DNA of 64,000 nucleotides from Streptomyces sp. NBC_01237 (GTDB taxonomy: Bacteria > Actinomycetota > Actinomycetes > Streptomycetales > Streptomycetaceae). The position numbers were made by a program, and so were the translations under genes. This document shows, piece by piece, positions 32,704-41,779 of the stretch (position 1 is the first letter of the stretch; each line of letters opens with the position of its first letter). The stretch spans positions 5,208,001 to 5,272,000 of the forward strand of contig NZ_CP108508.1 of assembly GCF_035917275.1 (NCBI RefSeq), written 5' to 3'. Under the pieces are notes generated by a model. It was not told the origin of the DNA and did no database searches. It worked only from the letters and a program-made list of their open reading frames with translations.

Positions 32704-32904
32704 TCGTTCCGGGCGGCCGTTGTGGGCGGATAGCGGGCGAAGTGACATGAGACACCCTGATCCGCCCCCGGGTTCGCAACCGGCGCCCGAGCCAGGAACA
32801 ATCGGGGTGCGCACCGCCAGGTGGTGCCCAGTGGTGAGACGCTGCACAGGGCGGGAATTCGCGGGCTTCTGTTCCTGAGGTCCGTACGGGGAGGTGGCAG
32901 GCAA

Positions 32905-35286
<2,382 letters not shown>

Positions 35287-35318
35287 GGGCGGAACAGAGC
35301 CTGTGCGCAGGGGCCGGA

Positions 35319-35434
35319 AGGGCCGCGCGCAGGGACGGAGCAGGGCCGCGCGCAGGGACGGAGCAGGGCCGCGCGCGCAGGGACGGAGCAGGGCCGCGCG
35401 CAGGGACGGTACCGGGCCCGCGCGCAGGGAACGG
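35319..35434. repeat. 23-bp minisatellite
   Basis: Four units of 23, 23, 25 and 21 bases beginning AGGGCCGCGCGCAGGGACGG (35319-35410), then a degenerate fifth. It fills the gap between the convergent afsK and membrane-protein genes. Near-identical copies imply recent expansion. Non-coding. Confidence 0.92.
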
Positions 35435-35442
35435 CGGCGGTC

Positions 35443-36132
35443 TCAGTTCCGCGGCGGGCGGCCCGGGTCGTGCCCCTCGTCGTGCTCCGGATGCACCGGA
35501 TGCGGAGCCGTGTCCTGGTCCGGGTCCGCGTACGGAGCCGCGCCCCGGGAGGGCGGGTCGTGCGGGGCGCCGGGGTCCGGGCCCGTGTACGGGTCCGCCT
35601 CCGGTTCCGGCCACGGCGTCGTCTGCGCGGACATCCCCGGCTCCTGCGTGGGCGGCCAGGTGTCCGGGTGGTCCTCCCCGGGCGCACGATAGGGGGCCGC
35701 ATGCCGCCCGGCCGGTTTCTTCACCCGCCCCGACATCAGCAGCGCCCCCAGCAGGATCAGCACCCCGCCCGCCGCGGCGCTCGCCACCCCCATCCGGAGG
35801 CCCGACCCGTCCCCGGACACGGTCAGGCTGCCCGCCGCCTGCCCCTGCCGGACCATCCACAGCACGGTGAAGCCGAGCACCACCACGCCCGCGAACGCCA
35901 CCAGCAGCCGTGACCGCAGGATCACCCCGACGATCACCACCAGGGCGGCGAACAGGAACGGCAGCAGGATCGAGACCATGACCCCGGACGACGTGGTGGT
36001 GATGCCGCCGAAGAGGTCCTGGACGCGGTAGTCGCGCCCGAGCCGGCTGTTGTACCACTCGCTGAAGGGACTCTGGACGGCGCCCGCCGCTCCGATGAGG
36101 GCGACGACGGAGCCGAGGACGTTGCGGATCAT
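35443..36132 (-). CDS. Membrane protein of unknown function
   Basis: A 229-residue protein with four hydrophobic segments: near residues 4-18, 52-73 (VMVSILLPFLFAALVVIVGV), 78-94 and 115-135. These are followed by a Pro/Asp/Glu-rich cytoplasmic or external tail of about 90 residues (for example PEPEADPYTGPDPGAP). ATG 36132 is favoured over ATG 36135 because AGGAGG is then 6 bases away. I do not recognise the family. It is convergent to afsK. Confidence 0.75.
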   Translation of the reverse strand: MIRNVLGSVVALIGAAGAVQSPFSEWYNSRLGRDYRVQDLFGGITTTSSGVMVSILLPFLFAALVVIVGVILRSRLLVAFAGVVVLGFTVLWMVRQGQAAGSLTVSGDGSGLRMGVASAAAGGVLILLGALLMSGRVKKPAGRHAAPYRAPGEDHPDTWPPTQEPGMSAQTTPWPEPEADPYTGPDPGAPHDPPSRGAAPYADPDQDTAPHPVHPEHDEGHDPGRPPRN

Positions 36133-36409
36133 CATCAGCCTCCTGCGGCGCTTGCCGCGTGTGCGGTGCGTGCGGCGCGTGCCGACGGCCTCCGCGCCCC
36201 ACCCCCGGCCGACGCTACGCCCGGCCGATCACCCCCGCCACACAGGCGCCGGTCACCCCCGCCCCTCACGCACCGGTCACCCCGACACACAGACCATGAC
36301 GGGACCGTGACAGGGTCATGACTTGGTCATGGGTCTTCGGCCGCCATGCTGTGGGCGGTACGGAGACGGCCGGCAAGCAGACGGTGACAACTCAAGGGGG
36401 GCTGCATCG

Positions 36410-36958
36410 ATGATGCGGCAGCGTATGAAGTTCGCGGCGGTGCTGGTCGTGGTGGTGCTCGCGCTCACCGGGTTCTCGACCTCCACCAGTGGGGGCAAGG
36501 GCGGAAAGAGCCGCAGTGGCAAGAGCAGCAGCTCGGGTGGTGGCGGCGGCGGATGCTCCAGCTCCAAGAAGAGCAACCACGACTACGACGACTACGACGA
36601 CAACGACAGCTCGTCGAGCAGCTCCTCCGGCGGAACCGACTACGGCACGCCCACCCCCGGCACCACGGCGTCCGACGCCCCCGACGTCCGGGTCATCCGC
36701 TGCGCCCAGCCCCGCAAGGGCAAGCGCAGGGCCGTCACCTCGTCCGTCGTGGAGATCAGGTCCAAGGCCGCCGGCACGGATCAGACGTACGAGATCGATG
36801 TGACCTTCCTGGACGCCGCCGGCCGTGAGGTCGACTCCGCGGAGACCACCACGACACTCGGCTACGGCGACGTCAAGAGCCTGACCGTGCGCATGGACAG
36901 CCCCCGCAAGGTGTCCAAGGTGAAGCGCTGCCGGGTCACGGCGGTGGCGCGCCCCTGA
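36410..36958 (+). CDS. Secreted Ser/Gly-rich protein of unknown function
   Basis: A 182-residue protein with an N-terminal signal peptide (MKFAAVLVVVVLALTGFST) lacking a lipobox. Low-complexity Ser/Gly/Lys follows (GGKGGKSRSGKSSSS) and then an acidic Asp-Tyr block (HDYDDYDDND) and more Ser. The C-terminal 90 residues look folded: VRVIRCAQPRKGKRRA, then YEIDVTFLDAAGREVDSAET with a second Cys near the end, perhaps a disulfide-bonded beta sandwich. Such a domain behind a disordered linker fits a cell-surface or extracellular protein. AAGGGGGG precedes the ATG. Function unknown. Confidence 0.75.
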   Translation: MMRQRMKFAAVLVVVVLALTGFSTSTSGGKGGKSRSGKSSSSGGGGGGCSSSKKSNHDYDDYDDNDSSSSSSSGGTDYGTPTPGTTASDAPDVRVIRCAQPRKGKRRAVTSSVVEIRSKAAGTDQTYEIDVTFLDAAGREVDSAETTTTLGYGDVKSLTVRMDSPRKVSKVKRCRVTAVARP

Positions 36959-37001
36959 CGACGGACGGGCGGGCTCACCGCGACCGCGGAACGCCACCGG
37001 C

Positions 37002-37784
37002 TCACCGCAACCGGGGAGCCCCGTCCCCGCCCCTGCTCCGTCCCTCGAACAGCTCGGCCTGCCGCTCCGGCGCCAGGTTGCCGAGCGCGATGAGGTGCGG
37101 GGCATGCGCCATGGCCTGGGCGCGGGCCGCCTCCTTCGCGGACCACACCGCCCGTACGGTGCCCTGGACGGCGGCCGTCGGGTACGAGGCGATCGTGGTG
37201 GCCGCCCGTACCGCGGCCGCCAGCGCGCCGCCGGGCGCGGTGACCTCGCTGACCAGCCCGGTCTCGTACGCCCGGCGGGCCGTCACCCGTTCGGCCGTGC
37301 CCATCAGGGACATCCGGGCCACCTCCCCGAACGGCATCCGCTGGGCCATGGCGATCGCCTCGTACGCGCTGACCATGCCGTATGTCGTGTGCGGGTCGAA
37401 GAAGGTCGCGTCCTCGGACGCGATGACGAACTCGGCCTCGCCCAGCAGATAGAACGCCCCGCCGCAGGCCATCCCCTCGACGGCCGCGATCACCGGCTTC
37501 CACAGGTCGTTCGCCTTGGGGCCGATCGCCAGCAGCGGATCGTCGATCGTGTACGGGGACGGGGGCTGCGGGACCTCGGCCCCCCGGTCGATCCCGGTGC
37601 AGAAGGCGCGCCCGCCCGCTCCGGTCACGACGACGGCACGCACCTCCTCGTCGAAGCGGAACGCCCGCCAGGCGGCGGCCAGTTCACCGGCGGTGGCCAG
37701 GTCGATGGCGTTGAGCCTCGTGGGCCGGTCCAGGGTGACGACGGCGACTTTGCTCCCCTTGTCCGTCTCGGTGCGCAGCGCCAT
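37002..37784 (-). CDS. Enoyl-CoA hydratase/isomerase family protein
   Basis: A 260-residue crotonase-fold protein of normal length: VAVVTLDRPTRLNAIDLAT, TGAGGRAFCTGIDRG (first oxyanion-hole strand) and AAVEGMACGGAFYLLGEAEF (second). It is the last gene of the thiolase-like / DUF35 / hydratase operon, starting 3 bp after the DUF35 stop. It would add water to, or isomerise, an enoyl-CoA produced by one of the regulon dehydrogenases, preparing the beta-hydroxyacyl-CoA that an aldolase-type thiolase could cleave. Confidence 0.9.
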   Translation of the reverse strand: MALRTETDKGSKVAVVTLDRPTRLNAIDLATAGELAAAWRAFRFDEEVRAVVVTGAGGRAFCTGIDRGAEVPQPPSPYTIDDPLLAIGPKANDLWKPVIAAVEGMACGGAFYLLGEAEFVIASEDATFFDPHTTYGMVSAYEAIAMAQRMPFGEVARMSLMGTAERVTARRAYETGLVSEVTAPGGALAAAVRAATTIASYPTAAVQGTVRAVWSAKEAARAQAMAHAPHLIALGNLAPERQAELFEGRSRGGDGAPRLR

Positions 37785-37787
37785 CGC

Positions 37788-38240
37788 TCAGCGCTCCAGC
37801 AGCCAGCGGACCATGGTCACGTCCGGCGTGACCGGGCAGAAGACGGCCCGGACCGCCGCCCCGATCCGCAGCCGCCCCGGATCGACGGAGTCCAGTCGCG
37901 CGTCGGGCCCGGCGACCACGTTTCCGACCAGCCGGATGTGCGGGGCGTCGGAAAGCTCCACGACGACCGCGTTGTACGGGGCCTGTTCGGCGTACGCGGG
38001 CAGCAGGGGCGGATGCGGCAGCACGAACGACCAGATGCGGCCGCGCCCGCTCATCGCCCGCCACTCGCTGTCGAAGGACTGGCAGTGCGGGCAGCAGGGC
38101 CGGGGCGGGAAGCGGAGTTCGCCGCAGCCGGGGGCGGCGCAGGACTGGACGCGGAGTTCACCGGCGGCGGCGTACTCCCAGAACGGTGCCCCGTCCTCGT
38201 CGACGACGGGCAGCAGAAGGGCGGAATCCGGTGTCGGCAT
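37788..38240 (-). CDS. DUF35 OB-fold/zinc-ribbon protein, partner of the adjacent thiolase-like protein
   Basis: A 150-residue protein with a zinc ribbon from C34/C39 (CAAPGC) and C50/C53 (CCPHC) followed by an OB-fold (RIWSFVLPHPPLLPAY, APYNAVVVELSDAPHIRLVG). The start is a single base after the thiolase-like gene's stop (TGA-G-ATG), so the two are made together. In the Ltp2-ChsH2 aldolase of steroid side-chain degradation a DUF35 domain is an essential complex partner of the thiolase-fold protein; the tight gene pair suggests an analogous complex here. Confidence 0.9.
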   Translation of the reverse strand: MPTPDSALLLPVVDEDGAPFWEYAAAGELRVQSCAAPGCGELRFPPRPCCPHCQSFDSEWRAMSGRGRIWSFVLPHPPLLPAYAEQAPYNAVVVELSDAPHIRLVGNVVAGPDARLDSVDPGRLRIGAAVRAVFCPVTPDVTMVRWLLER

Positions 38241-38241
38241 C

Positions 38242-39390
38242 TCAACTCCTCAGCAGAACGGCGGAGGTGGGCACGCCCTCACCCGCGGTGACCAGGCAGG
38301 TGGCGGCGTCCGGCACCTGGGCGGTGGAGGTCCCGCGCAGCTGTTTGACGCCCTCGGTGATGAGGTTGAAGCCGTGGACGTACGCCTCGCTGAGCCCGCC
38401 GCCCCCGGTGTTGATGGGCAGCCGGCCGCCGCTCTCCAGCGCCCCGCCCTCGGTGAACGCGGCGCCCTCGCCGCGCCCGCAGAAGCCGTAGCCCTCCAGG
38501 GAGAGCGGAATGAGGGGAGTGAACGCGTCGTAGATCTGGGCGACATCGACGTCGTCCGGACCGAAGTCGGCCTGCTTCCACAGCTGTCGCGCCGCCGTCC
38601 ACGCGGGGCCGGTGAGCGGGTCTTCGTTCCAGTAGTTGACCATGCCGTGGTGCTGGGCGGGCAGGCCCTGGGCGACGGAGTGGATGAGGACGGGCTTCTG
38701 CCGGCAGTCGCGGGCGCGTTCCGCGGAGACGATGACGCAGGCGAGCGCCCCGTCCGTCTCCAGGCAGTTGTCGAAGAGGCAGAGAGGTTCGCTGATCCAG
38801 CGGGAGGTCATGTACATCTCGCGGGTCAGCGGCCGTTCGTACATCATCGCGTCCGGGTTCTGGTTGGCCCGGTTGCGGCAGGCGAGCGCGACGTTGAAGA
38901 GATGGTCGCGGGTGGCCCCGTACTCGTGCATGTACCGCCGGGCGAGCATGCCGATCTCGTCGGCGGGCCGCAGCAGCCCGTACGGCCGGGTCCACTGGGC
39001 GGGGGTGGGCAGCTGCACGGCGGTGTTCTTCCAGGGCCTCGGCCCCGAGCCCCGCTTCCGGGACCGCCAGGCCACCCCGACGCTCGCCTGCCCGGTGGCG
39101 ACGGCGGCGGCGAGATGCGCGACGGTCGCGCAGGACCCCCCGCCCCCGAAGCCCACCTTGGAGAAGAAGGTGACATCACCGGCCCCGACGGCCTTGGCGA
39201 CCTCGACCTCGTCGGTCTCCTCCATCGTGTACGAGGCGAAGGCGTCCACCTCCGAGGCGTCGATGCCCGCGTCGTCGAGGGCCGCGACGATGGCACGGCA
39301 GGCCAAGGTCTTCTCGGACTCGGGGAGTTGTTTCGCGAAGGCCGTCTGTCCGATGCCGGCTATCGCTGTCACGTCTTTGAGCGTCGCCAC
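38242..39390 (-). CDS. Thiolase-like protein of the Ltp2 type (possible retro-aldolase)
   Basis: A 382-residue SCP2-thiolase-fold protein starting at GTG 39390. It keeps Cys87 (GGGGSCATVAH), but the C-terminal catalytic HPxG of thiolases is replaced by EAYVHGFN (Y337, H339). A Tyr-containing (Y)xHG motif at this place is what I recall for Ltp2-type aldolases, which release propionyl- or acetyl-CoA by retro-aldol cleavage with a DUF35 partner. DVAQIYDAFTPLIPLSLEGY and FCGRGEGAAFTEGG are family signatures. It is first in the operon with DUF35 and hydratase genes, and operator 8 is 56 bp upstream. Confidence 0.9.
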   Translation of the reverse strand: MATLKDVTAIAGIGQTAFAKQLPESEKTLACRAIVAALDDAGIDASEVDAFASYTMEETDEVEVAKAVGAGDVTFFSKVGFGGGGSCATVAHLAAAVATGQASVGVAWRSRKRGSGPRPWKNTAVQLPTPAQWTRPYGLLRPADEIGMLARRYMHEYGATRDHLFNVALACRNRANQNPDAMMYERPLTREMYMTSRWISEPLCLFDNCLETDGALACVIVSAERARDCRQKPVLIHSVAQGLPAQHHGMVNYWNEDPLTGPAWTAARQLWKQADFGPDDVDVAQIYDAFTPLIPLSLEGYGFCGRGEGAAFTEGGALESGGRLPINTGGGGLSEAYVHGFNLITEGVKQLRGTSTAQVPDAATCLVTAGEGVPTSAVLLRS

Positions 39391-39445
39391 CCGTGCACCT
39401 CCCGGAACGTCCTGACTGCTGACAGCGCCCGAGGCTACAGCTAAT

Positions 39446-39460
39446 CTGACGGATAGTCAG
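39446..39460. promoter_or_regulatory. Regulon operator 8 (CTGACGGATAGTCAG)
   Basis: Palindrome with one changed base in the right half, in the 103-bp divergent gap between the thiolase-like gene (56 bp away) and the acyl-CoA ligase gene (34 bp away), so it could control both operons. Confidence 0.8.
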
Positions 39461-39493
39461 CTACTGCGGTTCGGTTCGGCGGGAGGGCGTGCG

Positions 39494-41077
39494 ATGCGCG
39501 GCGACGAGGAGTGGGGAAGCATCCCGAAGCTGGTACGGGCGGCGGCGGAACGGTACGGCGATCTGGAGGCGGTGGTCGAGGGCCGCACCCGTCTCTCGTA
39601 CACCGGACTCGGCGAGCGCGTGGAGCGGGCCGCCGCCGCGTGCATGGCCTCGGGCGTGGAGCCGGGGGACCGGGTCGCGATCTGGGCCCCGAACACCCTG
39701 GACTGGATCGTCTCGGCGCTGGGCGCGGTGACGGCGGGGGCGGTGCTGGTGCCGCTGAACACCCGGTTCAAGGGCACGGAGGCGGCGTACATCCTTCAAC
39801 GGAGCCGCGCGAAACTGCTCTTCGTCACGGGCACGTTCCTCGGTACGTCCTATGTCGCCTCGCTGCGCCGCTCGGACGTCGAACTGCCGCACCTGGAGAC
39901 GGTGGTGGTGCTCGCGGACAGCGCCCCGCACGACTACGTCACGTGGAAGGACTTCCTGGCGGCGGGCGAAGGGGTGTCCGGTGCGCAGGTGCGCGCCCGC
40001 GCCGACGCGATCGCTCCCGACGCCCCCTCGGACATCATCTACACCTCGGGCACCACGGGCAGCCCCAAGGGGGCGGTGATCACCCACGCCCAGACCCTGC
40101 GGTGCTACGCGATCTGGAGCGACCTGGCGGGGCTGCGCGAGGGCGACCGCTATCTGATCGTGAACCCGTTCTTCCACACCTTCGGCTACAAGGCGGGGAT
40201 CATCGCCTGTCTGATGCGGGGCGCGACCATGGTCCCGCAGCCGGTGTTCAACGTGGACACGGCGCTGGCCAACATCGCCGCCGAACGCATCTCGGTCCTG
40301 CCGGGCCCGCCCACCCTGCACCAGTCCCTGCTGGACCACCCGTCCCGCGCGGCGCACGACCTCTCCGCCCTGCGCCTGGTGGTGACCGGTGCGGCCGTCG
40401 TCCCCCTCCAACTGGTGGAACGCCTGCGCACCGAACTGCACATCTCCACGGTCCTCACGGCGTACGGCCTCTCCGAGGCGAGCGGCATCGTCACGATGTG
40501 CCGCCGGGGCGACCCGGCGGACGTCATCGCCACCACCTCGGGCCGCGCGATCCCCGGTACGGAGATCCGCGTGCTGGCCGGACCCGGCGAGCCGGGCGAG
40601 GTCCTGGTGCGCGGCTTCCACGTGATGCACGGCTACTTCGAGGATCCGGACACCACGGCCGCCGCGCTCACCCCCGACGGCTGGCTGCGCACCGGCGACG
40701 TGGGCGTGCTCGACGAGGCGGGCAACCTCCGGATCACGGACCGGATCAAGGACATGTTCATCGTCGGCGGCTTCAACGCCTACCCGGCCGAGATAGAACA
40801 GCTCCTGGGCCTCCACCCGGACGTGGCCGACGTGGCGGTGATCGGCGTCCCGGACCCGAGGCTGGGCGAGGTCGGCAAGGCGTACGCGGTACGGCGGCCG
40901 GGGGCGACGGTGACCGCGGACGACCTGATCGCCTGGTCACGGCGCGAGATGGCGAACTTCAAGGTGCCCAGGTCGGTGGAGTTCGTGACCGAGCTGCCGC
41001 GCAACGCGAGCGGCAAAGTGGTGAAGCGAGAGCTGCGGGGGAGGGGCGAGCAGGGCTCGCGTCCCGCGCGCCGCTGA
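39494..41077 (+). CDS. Acyl-CoA ligase, AMP-forming (FadD3-like)
   Basis: A 527-residue adenylate-forming enzyme. Motifs are IIYTSGTTGSPKGAVITHAQ (ATP P-loop), YGLSEASGIVT, GWLRTGDVGVLD, DRIKDMFIVGGFNAYPAEIE and, at the C-terminus, LPRNASGKVVKREL with the catalytic lysine. It activates a carboxylic acid to acyl-CoA via acyl-AMP. Overall shape and the HTFGYKAG region recall FadD3-type ligases acting on steroid-ring-derived acids, but the substrate cannot be read from sequence. It is likely the entry enzyme of the regulon pathway. It is divergent from the thiolase-like operon across operator 8. Confidence 0.9.
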   Translation: MRGDEEWGSIPKLVRAAAERYGDLEAVVEGRTRLSYTGLGERVERAAAACMASGVEPGDRVAIWAPNTLDWIVSALGAVTAGAVLVPLNTRFKGTEAAYILQRSRAKLLFVTGTFLGTSYVASLRRSDVELPHLETVVVLADSAPHDYVTWKDFLAAGEGVSGAQVRARADAIAPDAPSDIIYTSGTTGSPKGAVITHAQTLRCYAIWSDLAGLREGDRYLIVNPFFHTFGYKAGIIACLMRGATMVPQPVFNVDTALANIAAERISVLPGPPTLHQSLLDHPSRAAHDLSALRLVVTGAAVVPLQLVERLRTELHISTVLTAYGLSEASGIVTMCRRGDPADVIATTSGRAIPGTEIRVLAGPGEPGEVLVRGFHVMHGYFEDPDTTAAALTPDGWLRTGDVGVLDEAGNLRITDRIKDMFIVGGFNAYPAEIEQLLGLHPDVADVAVIGVPDPRLGEVGKAYAVRRPGATVTADDLIAWSRREMANFKVPRSVEFVTELPRNASGKVVKRELRGRGEQGSRPARR

Positions 41078-41410
41078 CCGTGCGGTGACAGTCCGGCGGC
41101 CGTTCCGTCACGTTGATCGAGGCGCATCACGGCAGGATCCGGCGACCCGTCCGGGAGTGGGCGATGTGCGGCGTCGTCGTCGAACCGGTCACCGAGGATG
41201 TCGCGGACGAGGCGATCAGGCCGCTGCGGGAGGCAGGTCGGCACGGCCACGAGTTCCTGGTCCGGGGGCTGTGGCGCGCGCACGGAACGGGCCCGAGCCG
41301 CGGAACGGTCCTCGGGCCCCGGCGCCGCCCGTACGCGGACATGCAGCGGCCGCGACGGCTCCCCCTCCGCGCCGCCGCGGCCACTCCCCCGTCCCCGTGG
41401 GCAGAAAGTC
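41078..41410. other. Gene-free stretch between the ligase and afsS
   Basis: About 330 bases between convergent genes. A frame from ATG 41164 (MCGVVVEPVTEDVADEAIRP) looks mildly protein-like but loses sense after about 45 codons and then runs through GC-rich filler; it could be a gene remnant. A hairpin (GGGCCCGAG 41289-41297 with CTCGGGCCC 41311-41319) may terminate the ligase or afsS transcript. Confidence 0.5.
41289..41319. terminator. Possible hairpin terminator between the ligase gene and afsS
   Basis: Nine-base perfect arms GGGCCCGAG / CTCGGGCCC around a 13-base loop, located between convergent genes. No T-run. Confidence 0.5.
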
Positions 41411-41575
41411 CTACTTGGCCGGCTTGAACGGCTCCGACGTGGCGTGCTGGTCCAGCGTGGTGATCTCTTCGCCCGTCGCGTGCTGGTCCTGCGTCGTGAT
41501 GGGCGTCTTGGGCTCACCGGTGGCGTGCTGGTCCGCAGGCTTGAAGATCGGGTCCTGCTTCTTGGCGTCGGCCAT
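41411..41575 (-). CDS. afsS: AfsS-type small sigma-factor-like protein
   Basis: A 54-residue protein beginning MADAKKQDPIFKPADQHATG and containing three copies of DQHAT(G/S)E(P/E) (residues 15-22, 30-37, 42-49). This repeat pattern, the tiny size and the place just downstream of afsR are those of AfsS (AfsR2), the AfsR-activated protein that raises antibiotic production in Streptomyces. AAGGAG lies 9 bases before the ATG. The biochemical mode of AfsS is unresolved. Its upstream region holds an AfsR/PhoP-like direct repeat, a possible -10 and a strong leader hairpin, listed separately. Confidence 0.88.
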   Translation of the reverse strand: MADAKKQDPIFKPADQHATGEPKTPITTQDQHATGEEITTLDQHATSEPFKPAK

Positions 41576-41620
41576 GATGGTCAACTCCTTCTCTCCGCGC
41601 TGTGCGCTATGGGTTGGCGA

Positions 41621-41660
41621 GGCCCGTCCGGCTGTTCCCCCGTGGACTGCCGGACGGGCC
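41621..41660 (-). promoter_or_regulatory. Stem-loop in the afsS leader
   Basis: Perfect 11-bp arms GGCCCGTCCGG (41621-41631) and CCGGACGGGCC (41650-41660). If TAAGGT (41675-41680, minus strand) is the afsS -10, this hairpin lies within the first 10-50 bases of the mRNA. Otherwise it is the afsR terminator or an attenuator. Confidence 0.6.
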
Positions 41661-41674
41661 TCATCGGGCCGCTC

Positions 41675-41680
41675 ACCTTA
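41675..41680 (-). promoter_or_regulatory. Candidate afsS -10 element
   Basis: TAAGGT on the minus strand, about 100 bases before the afsS start. No good -35 is visible, as expected for an activator-dependent promoter. It is 67 bases from the AfsR-like box, which is farther than a classic activator spacing, so an alternative -10 (CATTGT, 41736-41741) next to the box is also possible. Confidence 0.35.
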
Positions 41681-41746
41681 GTGGGTGGCCACTGTCGCCC
41701 CGTCTGCCCCCCGACGCGACGGATCGACAGGTACGACAATGCCGGG

Positions 41747-41768
41747 CGGCGATAAACGAACGATGAAC
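41747..41768 (-). promoter_or_regulatory. AfsR/PhoP-like direct repeat upstream of afsS
   Basis: On the minus strand two 11-base units, GTTCATCGTTC and GTTTATCGCCG, follow each other. They resemble the GTTCACC-type direct repeats recognised by AfsR and PhoP at the afsS promoter of S. coelicolor. The box starts 11 bases after the afsR stop codon. Confidence 0.55.
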
Positions 41769-41779
41769 GCCCGCGTTTG

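Noticed and set aside
41113..41427. Possible small gene containing MCGVVVEPVTEDVADEAIRP
   Set aside because: Protein-like for about 45 codons only, then GC-rich filler overlapping the end of afsS; at best a remnant.
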